Origin: Paracoccaceae bacterium
Lineage (GTDB): Bacteria; Pseudomonadota; Alphaproteobacteria; Rhodobacterales; Rhodobacteraceae
Length of the DNA: 64,000 nt
Reading direction: 5' to 3'
NCBI GenBank assembly: GCA_013214575.1
Contig: JABSSD010000002.1
Location: 62,001 to 126,000 of the forward strand
Position 1 is the stretch's first letter. Every line of letters begins with the position of its first letter. The position numbers and the translations under genes are program-made. The notes beneath the pieces were generated by a model. That model was not told the DNA's origin, searched no databases, and saw nothing but the letters and a program-made list of their open reading frames with translations. Below, one piece after another: positions 22,000-32,007 of this stretch.

Positions 22000-22002
22000 T
22001 TG
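21978..22002 (+). repeat. att site, copy 1 (tRNA-Leu 3' end): TCGAGTCTTCTCGACCGCACCATTG
   Basis: 25-bp exact direct repeat with 47509-47533; core also at 61082-61099. Confidence 0.92.
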
Positions 22003-22080
22003 CCTTGTGCAATGTATCTCCTTGATTTACAATAAATCCCTATATTGCAAGGCTTTCCGGCATCGCTGGGCCGTTGTTTT

Positions 22081-22112
22081 TTGCACATGCTTTGCACAAA
22101 GTTTGCACAAAA
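22081..22112 (+). promoter_or_regulatory. Putative integrase arm-type sites (element 1, left): TTGCACAT, TTTGCACAAA, TTTGCACAAAA
   Basis: Three direct repeats just upstream of the likely integrase GTG start (22124); the same motif occurs twice near the right end (47407-47428). Confidence 0.6.
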
Positions 22113-22123
22113 GGGTATTTCCA

Positions 22124-23806
22124 GTGGAGAAGAAGGTAAAAGGCGCGCGCAGAATCGGGCAGACATGGCATTACAATATCCGCGTTTCAAAGCGGCTGTC
22201 TGATGCCTATGACCTCTGCCATGCCTTCTCCAGCTACAAAGGTGGGTTCATTCGAGGAACCATGCGGACCAAGTGTCCAGATGAGGCCGAGCGCAATGTC
22301 AGGGCCGTTCTTGCGAAATTGGACCAGATGGCGGCTAAACTGGATTCCATTTCTTCTCGGATCAAATCGTTTGGTGAGCTGAGTGAAGTGGAGCAGGGCA
22401 GGCTGGGGGACGATCTAGACGCTCGTATTGCCAAACTACCTCATGACCTAAAGAAGTTGTTGAAGGGCGAAGGTGGTGTTTGGAAGGCGGGCCAGAAGCT
22501 AAAACAGTTCAAAACCGAAGCTGCATTCCTAGAGGCCGGGGCAGGTTCCGAGTACGAAATTATGGAAGCACTCGGCAAAGAGTACGACCCAGAAGATCGC
22601 GATGATGACGAAGCGCAGGAGCGCTTTGACATAGAACGCGCGCAGCAGAAGGCAGGCAAATACGAGAAAGCACTGACTGCCGCTGGTGTGATTGAGCTAT
22701 CCGCTAATGCGGTCATGGGTTTTCGCTCCTTGATGGACAAACTCTGCAACGCCAAGGGGTACGTTCATTCTGTCAAGGCAAAGAACAAGACCCGGGGGCA
22801 GTATGAATATGCGGTACGTCGGTTTGTAGAGTATCATGGCGACCTGCCGATTTCAGAGTTGACCCGAAAGCACCTGTCAGATTTCAGCATGGACTTTCTG
22901 AAGCTGCCAGTATCGTCACGAAAGGATATCCGTCCCTTGGCATTTTGGGAAGCTGTTCGGGCAGCAGACCGGGAAGGTTTACCACGCGCGTCAATCAGGA
23001 CACGTGACCAAAATTTGATCTTGTTGAAATCTGTACTGGCCTTCGCGTTTAAGGAGGGTGATCGATTGGGCGTTGACCCATGGGCTGGTTATGAGCCGAC
23101 TGTGGCGAAGCAGAAGGTCAGTGCGGTGCTGGAGAAACACCGGCATGTGTTTAGTCGCCACGAAGTGCAGGCCATAATTGCGTTTACCAGCAAGACCCGT
23201 GACCCGAACACGATTGATTATTGGGGGCCGCTCTTTGGAGTGTACTATGGGTTGCGATTGGAGGAGATTTCTCAGGTTCGCACGGTGGATCTACCAAATG
23301 AAGAAGGTTTCCTTTGCGTCACTATTACAGACGCAGGTGAACTTCAGACGGTGAAGAACTCAAACTCGTTTCGTACTATTCCCATCCATCAAGATTTGAT
23401 CGGGCTAGGCTTTGGCGAATTTGTGGAGCGCCGTAGCAAGGCGAGCGGTGATATGCTCTTCATGGAAGCCGATCGTTGGCGCGGCTCGTTACATGAAATC
23501 AAACCAGATGGTCAAGGTCGGCACGGTACAATGTATGGGTCTCGTTTCGCAGACAAAGAATATGGTGTATTGGCAAAACTCAATATCATCGGGCACAAAG
23601 CTGGATTCCACAGCTTTCGGCATGCGTGGACGGACCTAGCGCGCAATGCTGGTATTAATCCGGAACACAGACGTGCATTGGCGGGCCGGGACAGCGAGGC
23701 CGAAAGCGAAGGTGTGCGAACTGACAACACTGAAAACAGGTATGGTCATGGGTTTGCTATTGCTGAGTTAGCTAAAAGCTTGAACCAACTGAAGCCTCTA
23801 GGCTGA
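22124..23806 (+). CDS. Tyrosine-type site-specific integrase (element 1)
   Basis: C-terminal catalytic signature 'LRLEEISQVRTVDL', 'HKAGFHSFRHAWTDLARNAG', 'NRYGHG'; adjacent to tRNA-Leu att; in-frame GTG at 22124 preferred over ATG at 22007. Confidence 0.9.
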   Translation: MEKKVKGARRIGQTWHYNIRVSKRLSDAYDLCHAFSSYKGGFIRGTMRTKCPDEAERNVRAVLAKLDQMAAKLDSISSRIKSFGELSEVEQGRLGDDLDARIAKLPHDLKKLLKGEGGVWKAGQKLKQFKTEAAFLEAGAGSEYEIMEALGKEYDPEDRDDDEAQERFDIERAQQKAGKYEKALTAAGVIELSANAVMGFRSLMDKLCNAKGYVHSVKAKNKTRGQYEYAVRRFVEYHGDLPISELTRKHLSDFSMDFLKLPVSSRKDIRPLAFWEAVRAADREGLPRASIRTRDQNLILLKSVLAFAFKEGDRLGVDPWAGYEPTVAKQKVSAVLEKHRHVFSRHEVQAIIAFTSKTRDPNTIDYWGPLFGVYYGLRLEEISQVRTVDLPNEEGFLCVTITDAGELQTVKNSNSFRTIPIHQDLIGLGFGEFVERRSKASGDMLFMEADRWRGSLHEIKPDGQGRHGTMYGSRFADKEYGVLAKLNIIGHKAGFHSFRHAWTDLARNAGINPEHRRALAGRDSEAESEGVRTDNTENRYGHGFAIAELAKSLNQLKPLG

Positions 23807-23892
23807 AAGTAAGGGTTGGCCCTCTATTGGGGCACTAGTGCTAGCAAGGTCAACTGGCCGCCAAACTGACATGGCTCACTGCGGGGGCACCA

Positions 23893-24789
23893 ATGTTTAT
23901 CGACAATGAGTGGGCGGACCTGTTAGCCGCGAGGGCGACGCTGAGAGTGTCAGATTTTAGGAGACGAGATTTGGAACCGGATCGTATTTCACTGTCGTAC
24001 GTGGTCCATTGCCTGCTCCAAGGTAAGAATTTGGAGAGCGATTCTGCGAAGAAGGGCATGGTCTACGAGTTCCCCGACGATATCGAATTTTCTGAGCCGC
24101 TGATAAAGGCATTGCAGACAGGTGAAATCGAAGCTCGAGGTACATTTTCTCGTGTTCGGTTAGACTATCCTATATTCGAGAAAGGCGATTCCAATGTTCA
24201 ACTCTCCCTGCTGTCCGCCGACTATCGAAGTAGGCACGATGTCATCATTGGAATAGGAGAAGAGGCTGCACCATCGGATATCCCGCGCTCCTTATGGTCG
24301 TATGAGGGCGCTATCTGGGAGAAATCGATACTATGGGTTGTAGATCCAAAGGCTCTCGAGGAAAGCCGAGGGCGCGGCCTCAAGATCGAACGGACTGCCC
24401 CATTTCCACCGGAACGGCCCTTCGACTTCGTGGAACTGACCTGCTTCGATGGTGTTACGTTGAACTTGTCGGAAGCCTTAGGTTGGGCCAATGGTCAGGC
24501 TCTCCGAGGTGCCAAAAAGCCTACGAAAAATGACCGAAATGCCGGGGTAAAAGCAAAAGAAGATTGGAAGGTCATTGAAAAATGGCTTGAGAAGAAAATT
24601 GAATCTGGGCAGATTTGGAACAACTGGGATGACGTTTGGTATAGTCTCCAACATCTTCTCAAAACCGCCAAATCCACGAAGACTCCCGCCCAGCCTTACA
24701 AGCCATTGGAAAAACGGCTGCGTGATCACAACACGAAACTTCTCGTTGCTCTAAGGCGGCAGATCAAAACATCTCGGACAAAGAAGTGA
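23893..24789 (+). CDS. Hypothetical protein
   Basis: 298 aa ORF between integrase and primase, no recognisable motif. Confidence 0.6.
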   Translation: MFIDNEWADLLAARATLRVSDFRRRDLEPDRISLSYVVHCLLQGKNLESDSAKKGMVYEFPDDIEFSEPLIKALQTGEIEARGTFSRVRLDYPIFEKGDSNVQLSLLSADYRSRHDVIIGIGEEAAPSDIPRSLWSYEGAIWEKSILWVVDPKALEESRGRGLKIERTAPFPPERPFDFVELTCFDGVTLNLSEALGWANGQALRGAKKPTKNDRNAGVKAKEDWKVIEKWLEKKIESGQIWNNWDDVWYSLQHLLKTAKSTKTPAQPYKPLEKRLRDHNTKLLVALRRQIKTSRTKK

Positions 24790-24920
24790 GGGCTTCGGGT
24801 GAACCTGAAAGTACGATTTAATCGGTACTAAGTACAGATTAACTCATTCTAATCGTTCAGTTTAATTTTCAAAACTACGTTGCTACAACATCCTCACATC
24901 CAGTCACAAAGGAGTTTGAG

Positions 24921-27900
24921 ATGTCACTTGGTTTTAAAAACCTACCCCCTGTGGAAGCCTCCACAACCACACCGATCCAACCTCGCGCGCTGGGCGCCGA
25001 TACGTCAGATCAGATCGAAACCCCGTTGTGTGTTCCAAATGTCACCAACGGCCTGACTGCTGATCGGAACGACACGGTCATCGACGTGTCAGAAGCATTC
25101 ATCAGAGAACAGGCGCACAACGCCCGAGACAATGCTGGTGACATGGCCGAAGACGCCGCTGGCGCTGCGCACAAGGCTCAGGCTGCGTCAGAGGGCGCGG
25201 ACAGTGATGTTGCGCCCAATAGCGCACATGGCACCCAACACACTGGCTTCGAACCTTACAAGTTCAATGACGCCGTGGTTCTTGGTGACCTAGAAAGCGT
25301 GGCGTGTGATGCGCTATTGAACAAGACAATTGTTGTTGCTGGATCCCAGTACGCGCCACGCATCAGCGCGGACAAATGGGTTCGGCGGGAATGGACTTGG
25401 GCCGAGTTGTTCGCCACTACATCCCTTCATCCGATCTCACCAAACAAAGATGGTTCCGCAATATTCTTTGCGGAAACCGAGCTGACCGGCAAGACACAAA
25501 CTGGCAAGGTCGGCGCTGATATCATCACCACTGAATTTGTCTACAAGCTGAAAGACAAGGTGCTCCGCATCCATGCCGTTGCAATCGATGTTGACGGTAC
25601 TGACAAAGTGGGTCGGCTGGTAGCTGTTCTGCAGGAGATGGGGTTGTTGGCTCTGGTCTACACGACACATTCCCATGCCCTCAAAAAGACGGCTACTGGG
25701 GATCGGTTCCGGATAATTGTTCCCTTGGACGAACCGTTCGACTACGCACTTTATAGCAACCACAGAGAGGCGGAGAACGCGTGGAAGAGCCGTTATGTTG
25801 GGTTTGTCGAGCAGCTCGGCCTGACTGACTTTGACGTCGCTGGAATGCGCCCCACCCAGCTTATGTACATGCCACGCCGTGCATCAAAGGATGCGGAGTT
25901 CCAGCATTACATTATCGCAGGTCGTGGGTTGCGCGTTGAAGACATGCCCAAAGGTGATGCGTCGATATATTGCAAGGGGAGTGGATCACGCTCCGGCAAA
26001 ACATACGATGATGCGGACACCGGCAAGCCAGCTTTTCTGTCTGACGGTTTTGATGTCCGGGCATGGTTTGACGACTGGGGGCAACATTTCCTGCTGGAGG
26101 ATCTCATAGACTGGATCGGATGGGACAACTACGGCAGTGCAGGAGATGGTTTCAACGTCGTCTGTCCCAATGACGCGGCCCACTCAAATGCCGGTGAACA
26201 GGACACCGCAACGTGGGCTTGCGAAGGCGATCCGGACAATGACGCCGGGTTTGTCATCACCTGCCACCATGACCATTGTGCTCAGCTTTGCACATGGGAT
26301 TTCACCCGCATGATCGAGGAGAACTGTGCGCTGCCTGATGACTGCGAGACGTTGTCGGACCTGTTATGCGCTGACTACCTGTATCCGAATGACATCGGGG
26401 CTGAGGTCTTCAAGGAAGACTACATCGATTTCACACCGGTGATTGAGCATCTCAAGACACCTGAAGCCGTCAAACGGGCATTCAAAAACGTGTCTGAGAG
26501 AGCTTCTGAAGATGCCTATGCGGCCCTCTATGCAGGGGTTCAGAAAAGTGGGTCACGGCAAAAAGCACAGGTAACGCTTGATGAGCTGATGAGAGGCGTT
26601 GGCGCGTTCAACGCAAATGATCTGAAGCGGCTGAAAAAGCGCGGTGAAGACATGCTGCAGGCCGACAGGGCCGCTCAGGTGGCGGAGCAGGCAGCCGAAC
26701 GAGTGGTGCAGAACAAGGAAGCCCTCAGCCGGACTGATCTTGCGAACCCGTCCATGGACGTGGCTGAACCTTTGGGCGACACCCTCGAGGAGGCACTGGC
26801 GACACTTGGGAACCGTTTTGCCCTATGTGACTTGGATGGCAAATTCCGCGTTGTACGGAAGCCTGACCTTTCGGCGCTAAACGCCGACTACAAGGGCAGC
26901 ACGATCATTGTCAGTACCAAGGAAGATTTCATCGCGCTGCATGATGATCGTGTTATCCCGAACGTCGATGGTCCGGGGTTCACCCATCCGGCGAAAGAGT
27001 TTCTTTGGACTGAGAAACGGAAGTCAGGCATCGTTTTTGCCCCGCATCCCGTCACTGCCGGACCGAACGATTTCAATATGTACTCCGGGCGGACACTGAA
27101 AAGTAAGGCCGGGGATTGGTCGACCATCAAGGACTTCATTTTCCGCATCGTCTGTAAGAAGGACCCGATGAAATATGCGTTCACCCTGTTGTGGATGGCG
27201 CACATGGTCCAGTATCCGGGGATCAAGCCCGGCACTGCGATTATCTGCCGTGGCGCAGGCGGATGCGGTAAGAGCACCTTCGGTGAGATATTGGCCAAGC
27301 TGGTTTCTCCACATGTGAAAATCCTCGAAAAGGAGGAGCATGTCGTTGGGAGATTTGCCGGAGAACACCTGAGTAAGTGTATCCTAGCAGTCGTGACTGA
27401 GGCTGTGTTCGGCGGGAACCCCAAGGTGGCCAGCGAGCTGAAGTCGATGGTGACGTCCAGCACGGTACAGGCCGAGGCCAAGGGAATGGCTGTTGTGACC
27501 CTCCCATCTTATCAGCGGACATACTTCGACTCCAACGGCGACCTTGTTGTTCTGATCGAAGGCAACGGCTCTGAGCGGCGGTATTTCGTGATGGAAATCT
27601 CGAAGGCTGAAAAAGGCCAGAAGGACTACTTCAAGAATCTGTATGCAGCGATTGAAGGTGACGAAATGGCGGCCCTGTTGGACTATCTGGAATCCTATAA
27701 TCCGGCGGATCATGGGCAGGACTGGAGCGCCTTGCGCTGCGCACCCCACACAGCAGAGCGCGACCTGATGGCCTACCACACGCTGCGTGCCCCTGTGCGC
27801 CGGTTGCTGGAAGTGATCCGTGATGGTGAAGTCACCCTTGGCCAACGTGATGTGGCGGAGGATTTCACATTCGTCGATGGGGTCAACATCAGAGTCCCTC

Positions 27901-28181
27901 GGCCCTTGTTCCGAGAGTATATCCGGTCAGTGGGCAATTCCAACAGGGCTGCTGATGGGGACATCGGCGCAATGATGCTCCAGCTCTTCAAGGTCGAAGA
28001 GGTGGATGTTGGAGGCGACCGCATGCCGCTCGTGCGTGAGCGGCGAGGAAAGGTTGGCTCGGATGCCAATGGATGGTTCTTTGAGTTCCCACCCCGGGAT
28101 GTCTTGTTGCCGCTGCTCGTGATTGATCCAAATGAGGGACAACCGGAAAAGGTTGCGGGGCCTGAGCCAGTTTCAGATTGA
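24921..28181 (+). CDS. Large primase-helicase (AEP/PrimPol-like N-terminus, DUF5906/D5-like helicase C-terminus)
   Basis: 'AVAIDVDGTD', 'LVYTTHSHALKKTATGDRFRIIVPLDEPF' primase-like; Walker A 'CRGAGGCGKSTFGEIL'; D5-like C-terminus. Confidence 0.8.
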   Translation: MSLGFKNLPPVEASTTTPIQPRALGADTSDQIETPLCVPNVTNGLTADRNDTVIDVSEAFIREQAHNARDNAGDMAEDAAGAAHKAQAASEGADSDVAPNSAHGTQHTGFEPYKFNDAVVLGDLESVACDALLNKTIVVAGSQYAPRISADKWVRREWTWAELFATTSLHPISPNKDGSAIFFAETELTGKTQTGKVGADIITTEFVYKLKDKVLRIHAVAIDVDGTDKVGRLVAVLQEMGLLALVYTTHSHALKKTATGDRFRIIVPLDEPFDYALYSNHREAENAWKSRYVGFVEQLGLTDFDVAGMRPTQLMYMPRRASKDAEFQHYIIAGRGLRVEDMPKGDASIYCKGSGSRSGKTYDDADTGKPAFLSDGFDVRAWFDDWGQHFLLEDLIDWIGWDNYGSAGDGFNVVCPNDAAHSNAGEQDTATWACEGDPDNDAGFVITCHHDHCAQLCTWDFTRMIEENCALPDDCETLSDLLCADYLYPNDIGAEVFKEDYIDFTPVIEHLKTPEAVKRAFKNVSERASEDAYAALYAGVQKSGSRQKAQVTLDELMRGVGAFNANDLKRLKKRGEDMLQADRAAQVAEQAAERVVQNKEALSRTDLANPSMDVAEPLGDTLEEALATLGNRFALCDLDGKFRVVRKPDLSALNADYKGSTIIVSTKEDFIALHDDRVIPNVDGPGFTHPAKEFLWTEKRKSGIVFAPHPVTAGPNDFNMYSGRTLKSKAGDWSTIKDFIFRIVCKKDPMKYAFTLLWMAHMVQYPGIKPGTAIICRGAGGCGKSTFGEILAKLVSPHVKILEKEEHVVGRFAGEHLSKCILAVVTEAVFGGNPKVASELKSMVTSSTVQAEAKGMAVVTLPSYQRTYFDSNGDLVVLIEGNGSERRYFVMEISKAEKGQKDYFKNLYAAIEGDEMAALLDYLESYNPADHGQDWSALRCAPHTAERDLMAYHTLRAPVRRLLEVIRDGEVTLGQRDVAEDFTFVDGVNIRVPRPLFREYIRSVGNSNRAADGDIGAMMLQLFKVEEVDVGGDRMPLVRERRGKVGSDANGWFFEFPPRDVLLPLLVIDPNEGQPEKVAGPEPVSD

Positions 28182-28310
28182 AATAGGATTGGGCGCGTCA
28201 GCGCCCTTTCCCCTTTCGGGTGTTCCGCCTCCTCCCGCCTCCAAGTGTCCCAAGATGGGTGGTAGTGTGAAACGCCTGCCTTTCCTCAGTAAAACATCGC
28301 TCTTATCTAT

Positions 28311-28344
28311 AACCTCCAAACCTCCAAACCTCCAAACCTCCAAA
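28311..28344 (+). repeat. Four tandem 8-bp repeats (AACCTCCA)x4
   Basis: AACCTCCAAACCTCCAAACCTCCAAACCTCCAAA; inverted copy TTTGGAGG at 28529-28536. Confidence 0.85.
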
Positions 28345-28580
28345 GAGTCTGATTTGGTTCAGGATTGCCAAGCACACACACCGTGTCCGGTCGGTTAATG
28401 GGTAGTGTGTGTCTCATCTCCAATCCTGACGACAAAGGGGCCGAGTGGAGGTCTGGGGGGTAGGGCCAGAATACACTGCGTTTATGCTTCAGTTCAGGCA
28501 TTTGCCGCCCTCCAACTCTGGTGGGGCGTTTGGAGGCGGGGTGAGGCGACAGAACAGCACCAGAAAGAAACACGGTACAT

Positions 28581-29171
28581 ATGCCTCACACACACGACAT
28601 CTTAGACAGCGCCCGTCTCCAGCTCACGAAGGAACAGGGAACGGTCGCATCAATCAAACCCACTTGGTTGAGCGACGTTATTAAAAAGCGATACCCAGAT
28701 GCATACACTTTTGGACGCTTACACACTCATGAAGTTTATTACCCGACAGATGTCACTGACGAGGTTGAAGCTGCGATTTTTGCAGCAGCATGGAAACTGG
28801 GCGGCTGGCCTCTTAGGCAGAAGTTCGGAAACGAGGGAGTGATCTCACTTTTTCTCCGCTTTCAGCCTTATGACTTGTTGCGCAGCGGCCTCCGCATTCC
28901 TCGTGAAATTTCCGTTCACCGAGGAACAGACGACAGTAATTTTGCACAGGACAAATCCCCAATGTCATGGACTACTTCGAAGCCCATCGCTCGACAATTT
29001 GCCCTCAATAACGAAAAGTCCAACCCGTTGTTGGTCAGCGGCACTGTATCTTCGGAAGACGTATTAATGAGTTTACGAAATGATGCTGAGAAAGAGGTCG
29101 TGGTGCTTCCCGGGTCGGTAAGCGTTGGCAAATGCACCCGGCCTCGAAACCCCGCATTTGAATTTCAGTGA
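28581..29171 (+). CDS. Candidate ADP-ribosyltransferase-fold protein (R-S-E type)
   Basis: 'ISVHRGTDDS', 'SPMSWTTSKPIARQFA', 'AEKEVVVLPGSV' in the order and spacing of R / S-x-T / E-x-E motifs. Confidence 0.5.
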   Translation: MPHTHDILDSARLQLTKEQGTVASIKPTWLSDVIKKRYPDAYTFGRLHTHEVYYPTDVTDEVEAAIFAAAWKLGGWPLRQKFGNEGVISLFLRFQPYDLLRSGLRIPREISVHRGTDDSNFAQDKSPMSWTTSKPIARQFALNNEKSNPLLVSGTVSSEDVLMSLRNDAEKEVVVLPGSVSVGKCTRPRNPAFEFQ

Positions 29172-30200
29172 GCAACTCTCATACGTCCCTGCCGGAAGAG
29201 GTTGAGACAGGCGGCGGTACAGGCGTACAGAAAATCCCAGATGTCCGGATCAACCACGCCAAGCTGGAACTGTAATGTGACGACATGGTGAGATAGCACG
29301 CGTCTGAACCAGTAGAGGTCCCTTGTCGGGGGCCTTAAGAGACTTGTCCGTCACACCCTGTCGCCCGGCTCGGACTTGCACAACACACTTCACATCCACG
29401 CCGCTGGGAGTTGTCATGCCAGCGGTCAACTTGACGTAATAGGCATGAAATTTGGCATACTCGCGCTAAAACAGCCAGAATTAAGCAAATCAGGAGCAGC
29501 AAGCCTGTGACAGTGCAACCTGTCCATAATGTCGCTGCATATCACTAGCAGCCCGATACGCGGGCAATCACCAAAAGCCCTGAGGGAGGCGCAGACCATC
29601 TTCCAAACCGCCCGTGCAACTTTCCGACACAAGATCGACCGCCGCTAGGAATCTTGGCTATTGCTCAACGCAAATGGCTGGCTGTTTCGAACAGTTGTGA
29701 TTTCTTCATATAGGAAAACATGCATGCGGAGATGTTGCTCAGTACCCACGGCCCAATGATACGGTCAGATGGTCGCTAAAGAGTCCAAAAACTATCTTGG
29801 TGAGCGCCAGCATTTGATACGAAGGCCGGTTTGCAGACTTGCGCTTCGATCTGCACGGACGACGGGGAGTGCTACAAAACAGCCGATTGCTCAAATTCCG
29901 CCGCAAGGTGTGAAGGCCATTCTTTGGCCCGTAGCGGTTCAATTTTGACCACGTCGACTGCCGCGACGACTCAGCGGAATTGCAATCCAAAGAATTTAGC
30001 TGATTTCATTGAATAAATTTGAAAAATGATCCGCAGGTTGCCTGTGGGGTATCAGTGGATTAGTCGCTGAATGTAAAATGACACTACATACACCCAAGGC
30101 TGCATTTCGTGGGTCATTAACTCAAAACCCTCGACGCCAAACACATCGAAGTTGACTTTGTGCATCTCACAGGCCACCTTTTCTGAAGGAGTGGATATGA

Positions 30201-31349
30201 ATGAGCAAATTATTGAAGGCCCTGCTTTCTGATACATGGATTGCACACATCGGGCGACTTGGAGCAATTCTTTTCGGATTCTACTCACTATACTCTGCTT
30301 CAGGTGACTTTAAGATTTGGTTTGACAACAGTTTCGGGCAAAATCTGAGCGTTAAGGTGCTGACCGTTTTGATGATCTTCTTCCTTGGATCGTGGTTGGT
30401 TTCACTCAGGCACAACATTAATGAGTTGCTCCCAGAAATTAGAAACTTGCGAGAGCGTGATGCTGAAAGGATGCTACAAATTGAGCAATTTGAAGCTCAA
30501 CCTGATGCTCCTTCAATTGAGACAACGTTTATAGATTCGTTTACTGAATATGCAGGTAAGCTAATCGACGACCGCCGCTACGCACATGTCCTGCGGCTCA
30601 GAGAAACTCTCTCTAGATACCTATGGATTGAAGGGCTTCTCAGAGCGCGTGTGTCACTTGGTCGAGTAGCAGAGACTGCGGCTGCAAGGACTGGGGACAA
30701 AAGCACACAAATTGCAGTACTTATTGATGATCTCGGTTGGACGCTGGCGGCCCAAGGTGAATTTGCTCAGGCAAAAGAAAAAATCGAATTTGGCCTCAAG
30801 CTTGCTGAACAGGGTACCCAATATTATTGGATTTCCAAAGCGCACCGCCATCTTGCTGGTATTCTTACAATGTCTCGAGATTTTAAGGAAGCAAAGGAAC
30901 ATATCAAAAAAGCAAGAAATGCGGTAGAGCAAATAGAAGATGCCAATCAAAAAACAGAAATGTTGGGGGGGCTTTCGCATGCCGAAGCCGTTACAGACTT
31001 ATTCTCGGGAAATTTTGAAGGGGCAATGGCAAAGGTTAAAGACGCCGAAAATCTCTTCTTAAGAACCGGAGATCAAGCTAGATTGCTCAGATCATATGCT
31101 ATGAAAGGAAAGATACTTTTGGCTTCCGGTGGCATATCTGCCCGGACTGAAGCTAGAAGCAATTTCCTTCGCGGGCTAGAAGAAGCACGTTCTTTAGGTC
31201 GGAGAGATGAGGTCGTAAGAAACCTAAATGGCCTCATCCGCCTCGCTGATCTCGAGGGAGAGACTAGCTCTGCGCAAAAGTACCGAGAAGAAGTGGCTGT
31301 TCTTATTGGCGAGACACCAGTTCCTTTTGAAATCGTTGATCAAGTATAG
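30201..31349 (+). CDS. Membrane-anchored TPR-repeat protein
   Basis: Two N-terminal hydrophobic segments, then TPR-like repeats ('LIDDLGWTLAAQGEFAQAKEKIEFGLKLAEQG'). Confidence 0.65.
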   Translation: MSKLLKALLSDTWIAHIGRLGAILFGFYSLYSASGDFKIWFDNSFGQNLSVKVLTVLMIFFLGSWLVSLRHNINELLPEIRNLRERDAERMLQIEQFEAQPDAPSIETTFIDSFTEYAGKLIDDRRYAHVLRLRETLSRYLWIEGLLRARVSLGRVAETAAARTGDKSTQIAVLIDDLGWTLAAQGEFAQAKEKIEFGLKLAEQGTQYYWISKAHRHLAGILTMSRDFKEAKEHIKKARNAVEQIEDANQKTEMLGGLSHAEAVTDLFSGNFEGAMAKVKDAENLFLRTGDQARLLRSYAMKGKILLASGGISARTEARSNFLRGLEEARSLGRRDEVVRNLNGLIRLADLEGETSSAQKYREEVAVLIGETPVPFEIVDQV

Positions 31350-31352
31350 GAG

Positions 31353-32000
31353 ATGAAAATGGTAGAAGAGATTGTTGATTTCTTTGACGAAAATTACAAA
31401 AAAGTTGGTGAAGCCGGGAAAAAGAAGACCCGGGCCGAAGGTCTCTGGGTGCACTCGTTCCACTGTTGGATAGTCTCTACTAAAGGAACTCCTTCAATGC
31501 TTCTTCAGAAGCGATCATCCAAGAAGGCTCTCTTCCCTGACTGTTTAGACATAAGTGCTGCAGGTCACCTCCAGACAGGAGAAGCCGTCGCCGACGGAGT
31601 AAGGGAGATAGAGGAAGAAATTGGTCTGCATGTTGTGTACGATGAACTAATAAGTCTTGGTGTAAAAATGGATGTTGCAAAGATTGGAAACATCATCAAT
31701 AGGCAATTTGCGAACGTATTTTTATACCAATTTGATGGAGACATCGACGACTTAGACTTAGATGCTGTCGAGTTAGATGGAATGCTAATGATGCCTGTCA
31801 AGGATGGGTTGGATCTATTTAGTGGTAAAGTGCCTTCTGTGTCTGTGTCTGGCATAGAGAAGGATGACGATGGCCAATGGGGCAGGATCACAAAACAAGT
31901 GTCACCTAGAGATTTCATTCCGAGGGTCGACCCATACTACTATAAGATGTTCATTAATGCCGATCTACTTCTGAACGGCTATTCACATCTTTCAATATAG
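31353..32000 (+). CDS. NUDIX hydrolase
   Basis: Nudix box 'GHLQTGEAVADGVREIEEEIGL' matches GX5EX7REUXEEXGU; 3 nt after the TPR gene. Confidence 0.9.
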   Translation: MKMVEEIVDFFDENYKKVGEAGKKKTRAEGLWVHSFHCWIVSTKGTPSMLLQKRSSKKALFPDCLDISAAGHLQTGEAVADGVREIEEEIGLHVVYDELISLGVKMDVAKIGNIINRQFANVFLYQFDGDIDDLDLDAVELDGMLMMPVKDGLDLFSGKVPSVSVSGIEKDDDGQWGRITKQVSPRDFIPRVDPYYYKMFINADLLLNGYSHLSI

Positions 32001-32007
32001 CTTAACG

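Noticed and set aside
22007-22123. ATG at 22007 as integrase start
   Set aside because: The stretch overlaps the att end and the arm-like repeats; an in-frame GTG at 22124 begins the recognisable protein.
28311-28344. Possible CRISPR or VNTR
   Set aside because: Four 8-bp units without spacers; treated as short tandem repeat/possible iteron.
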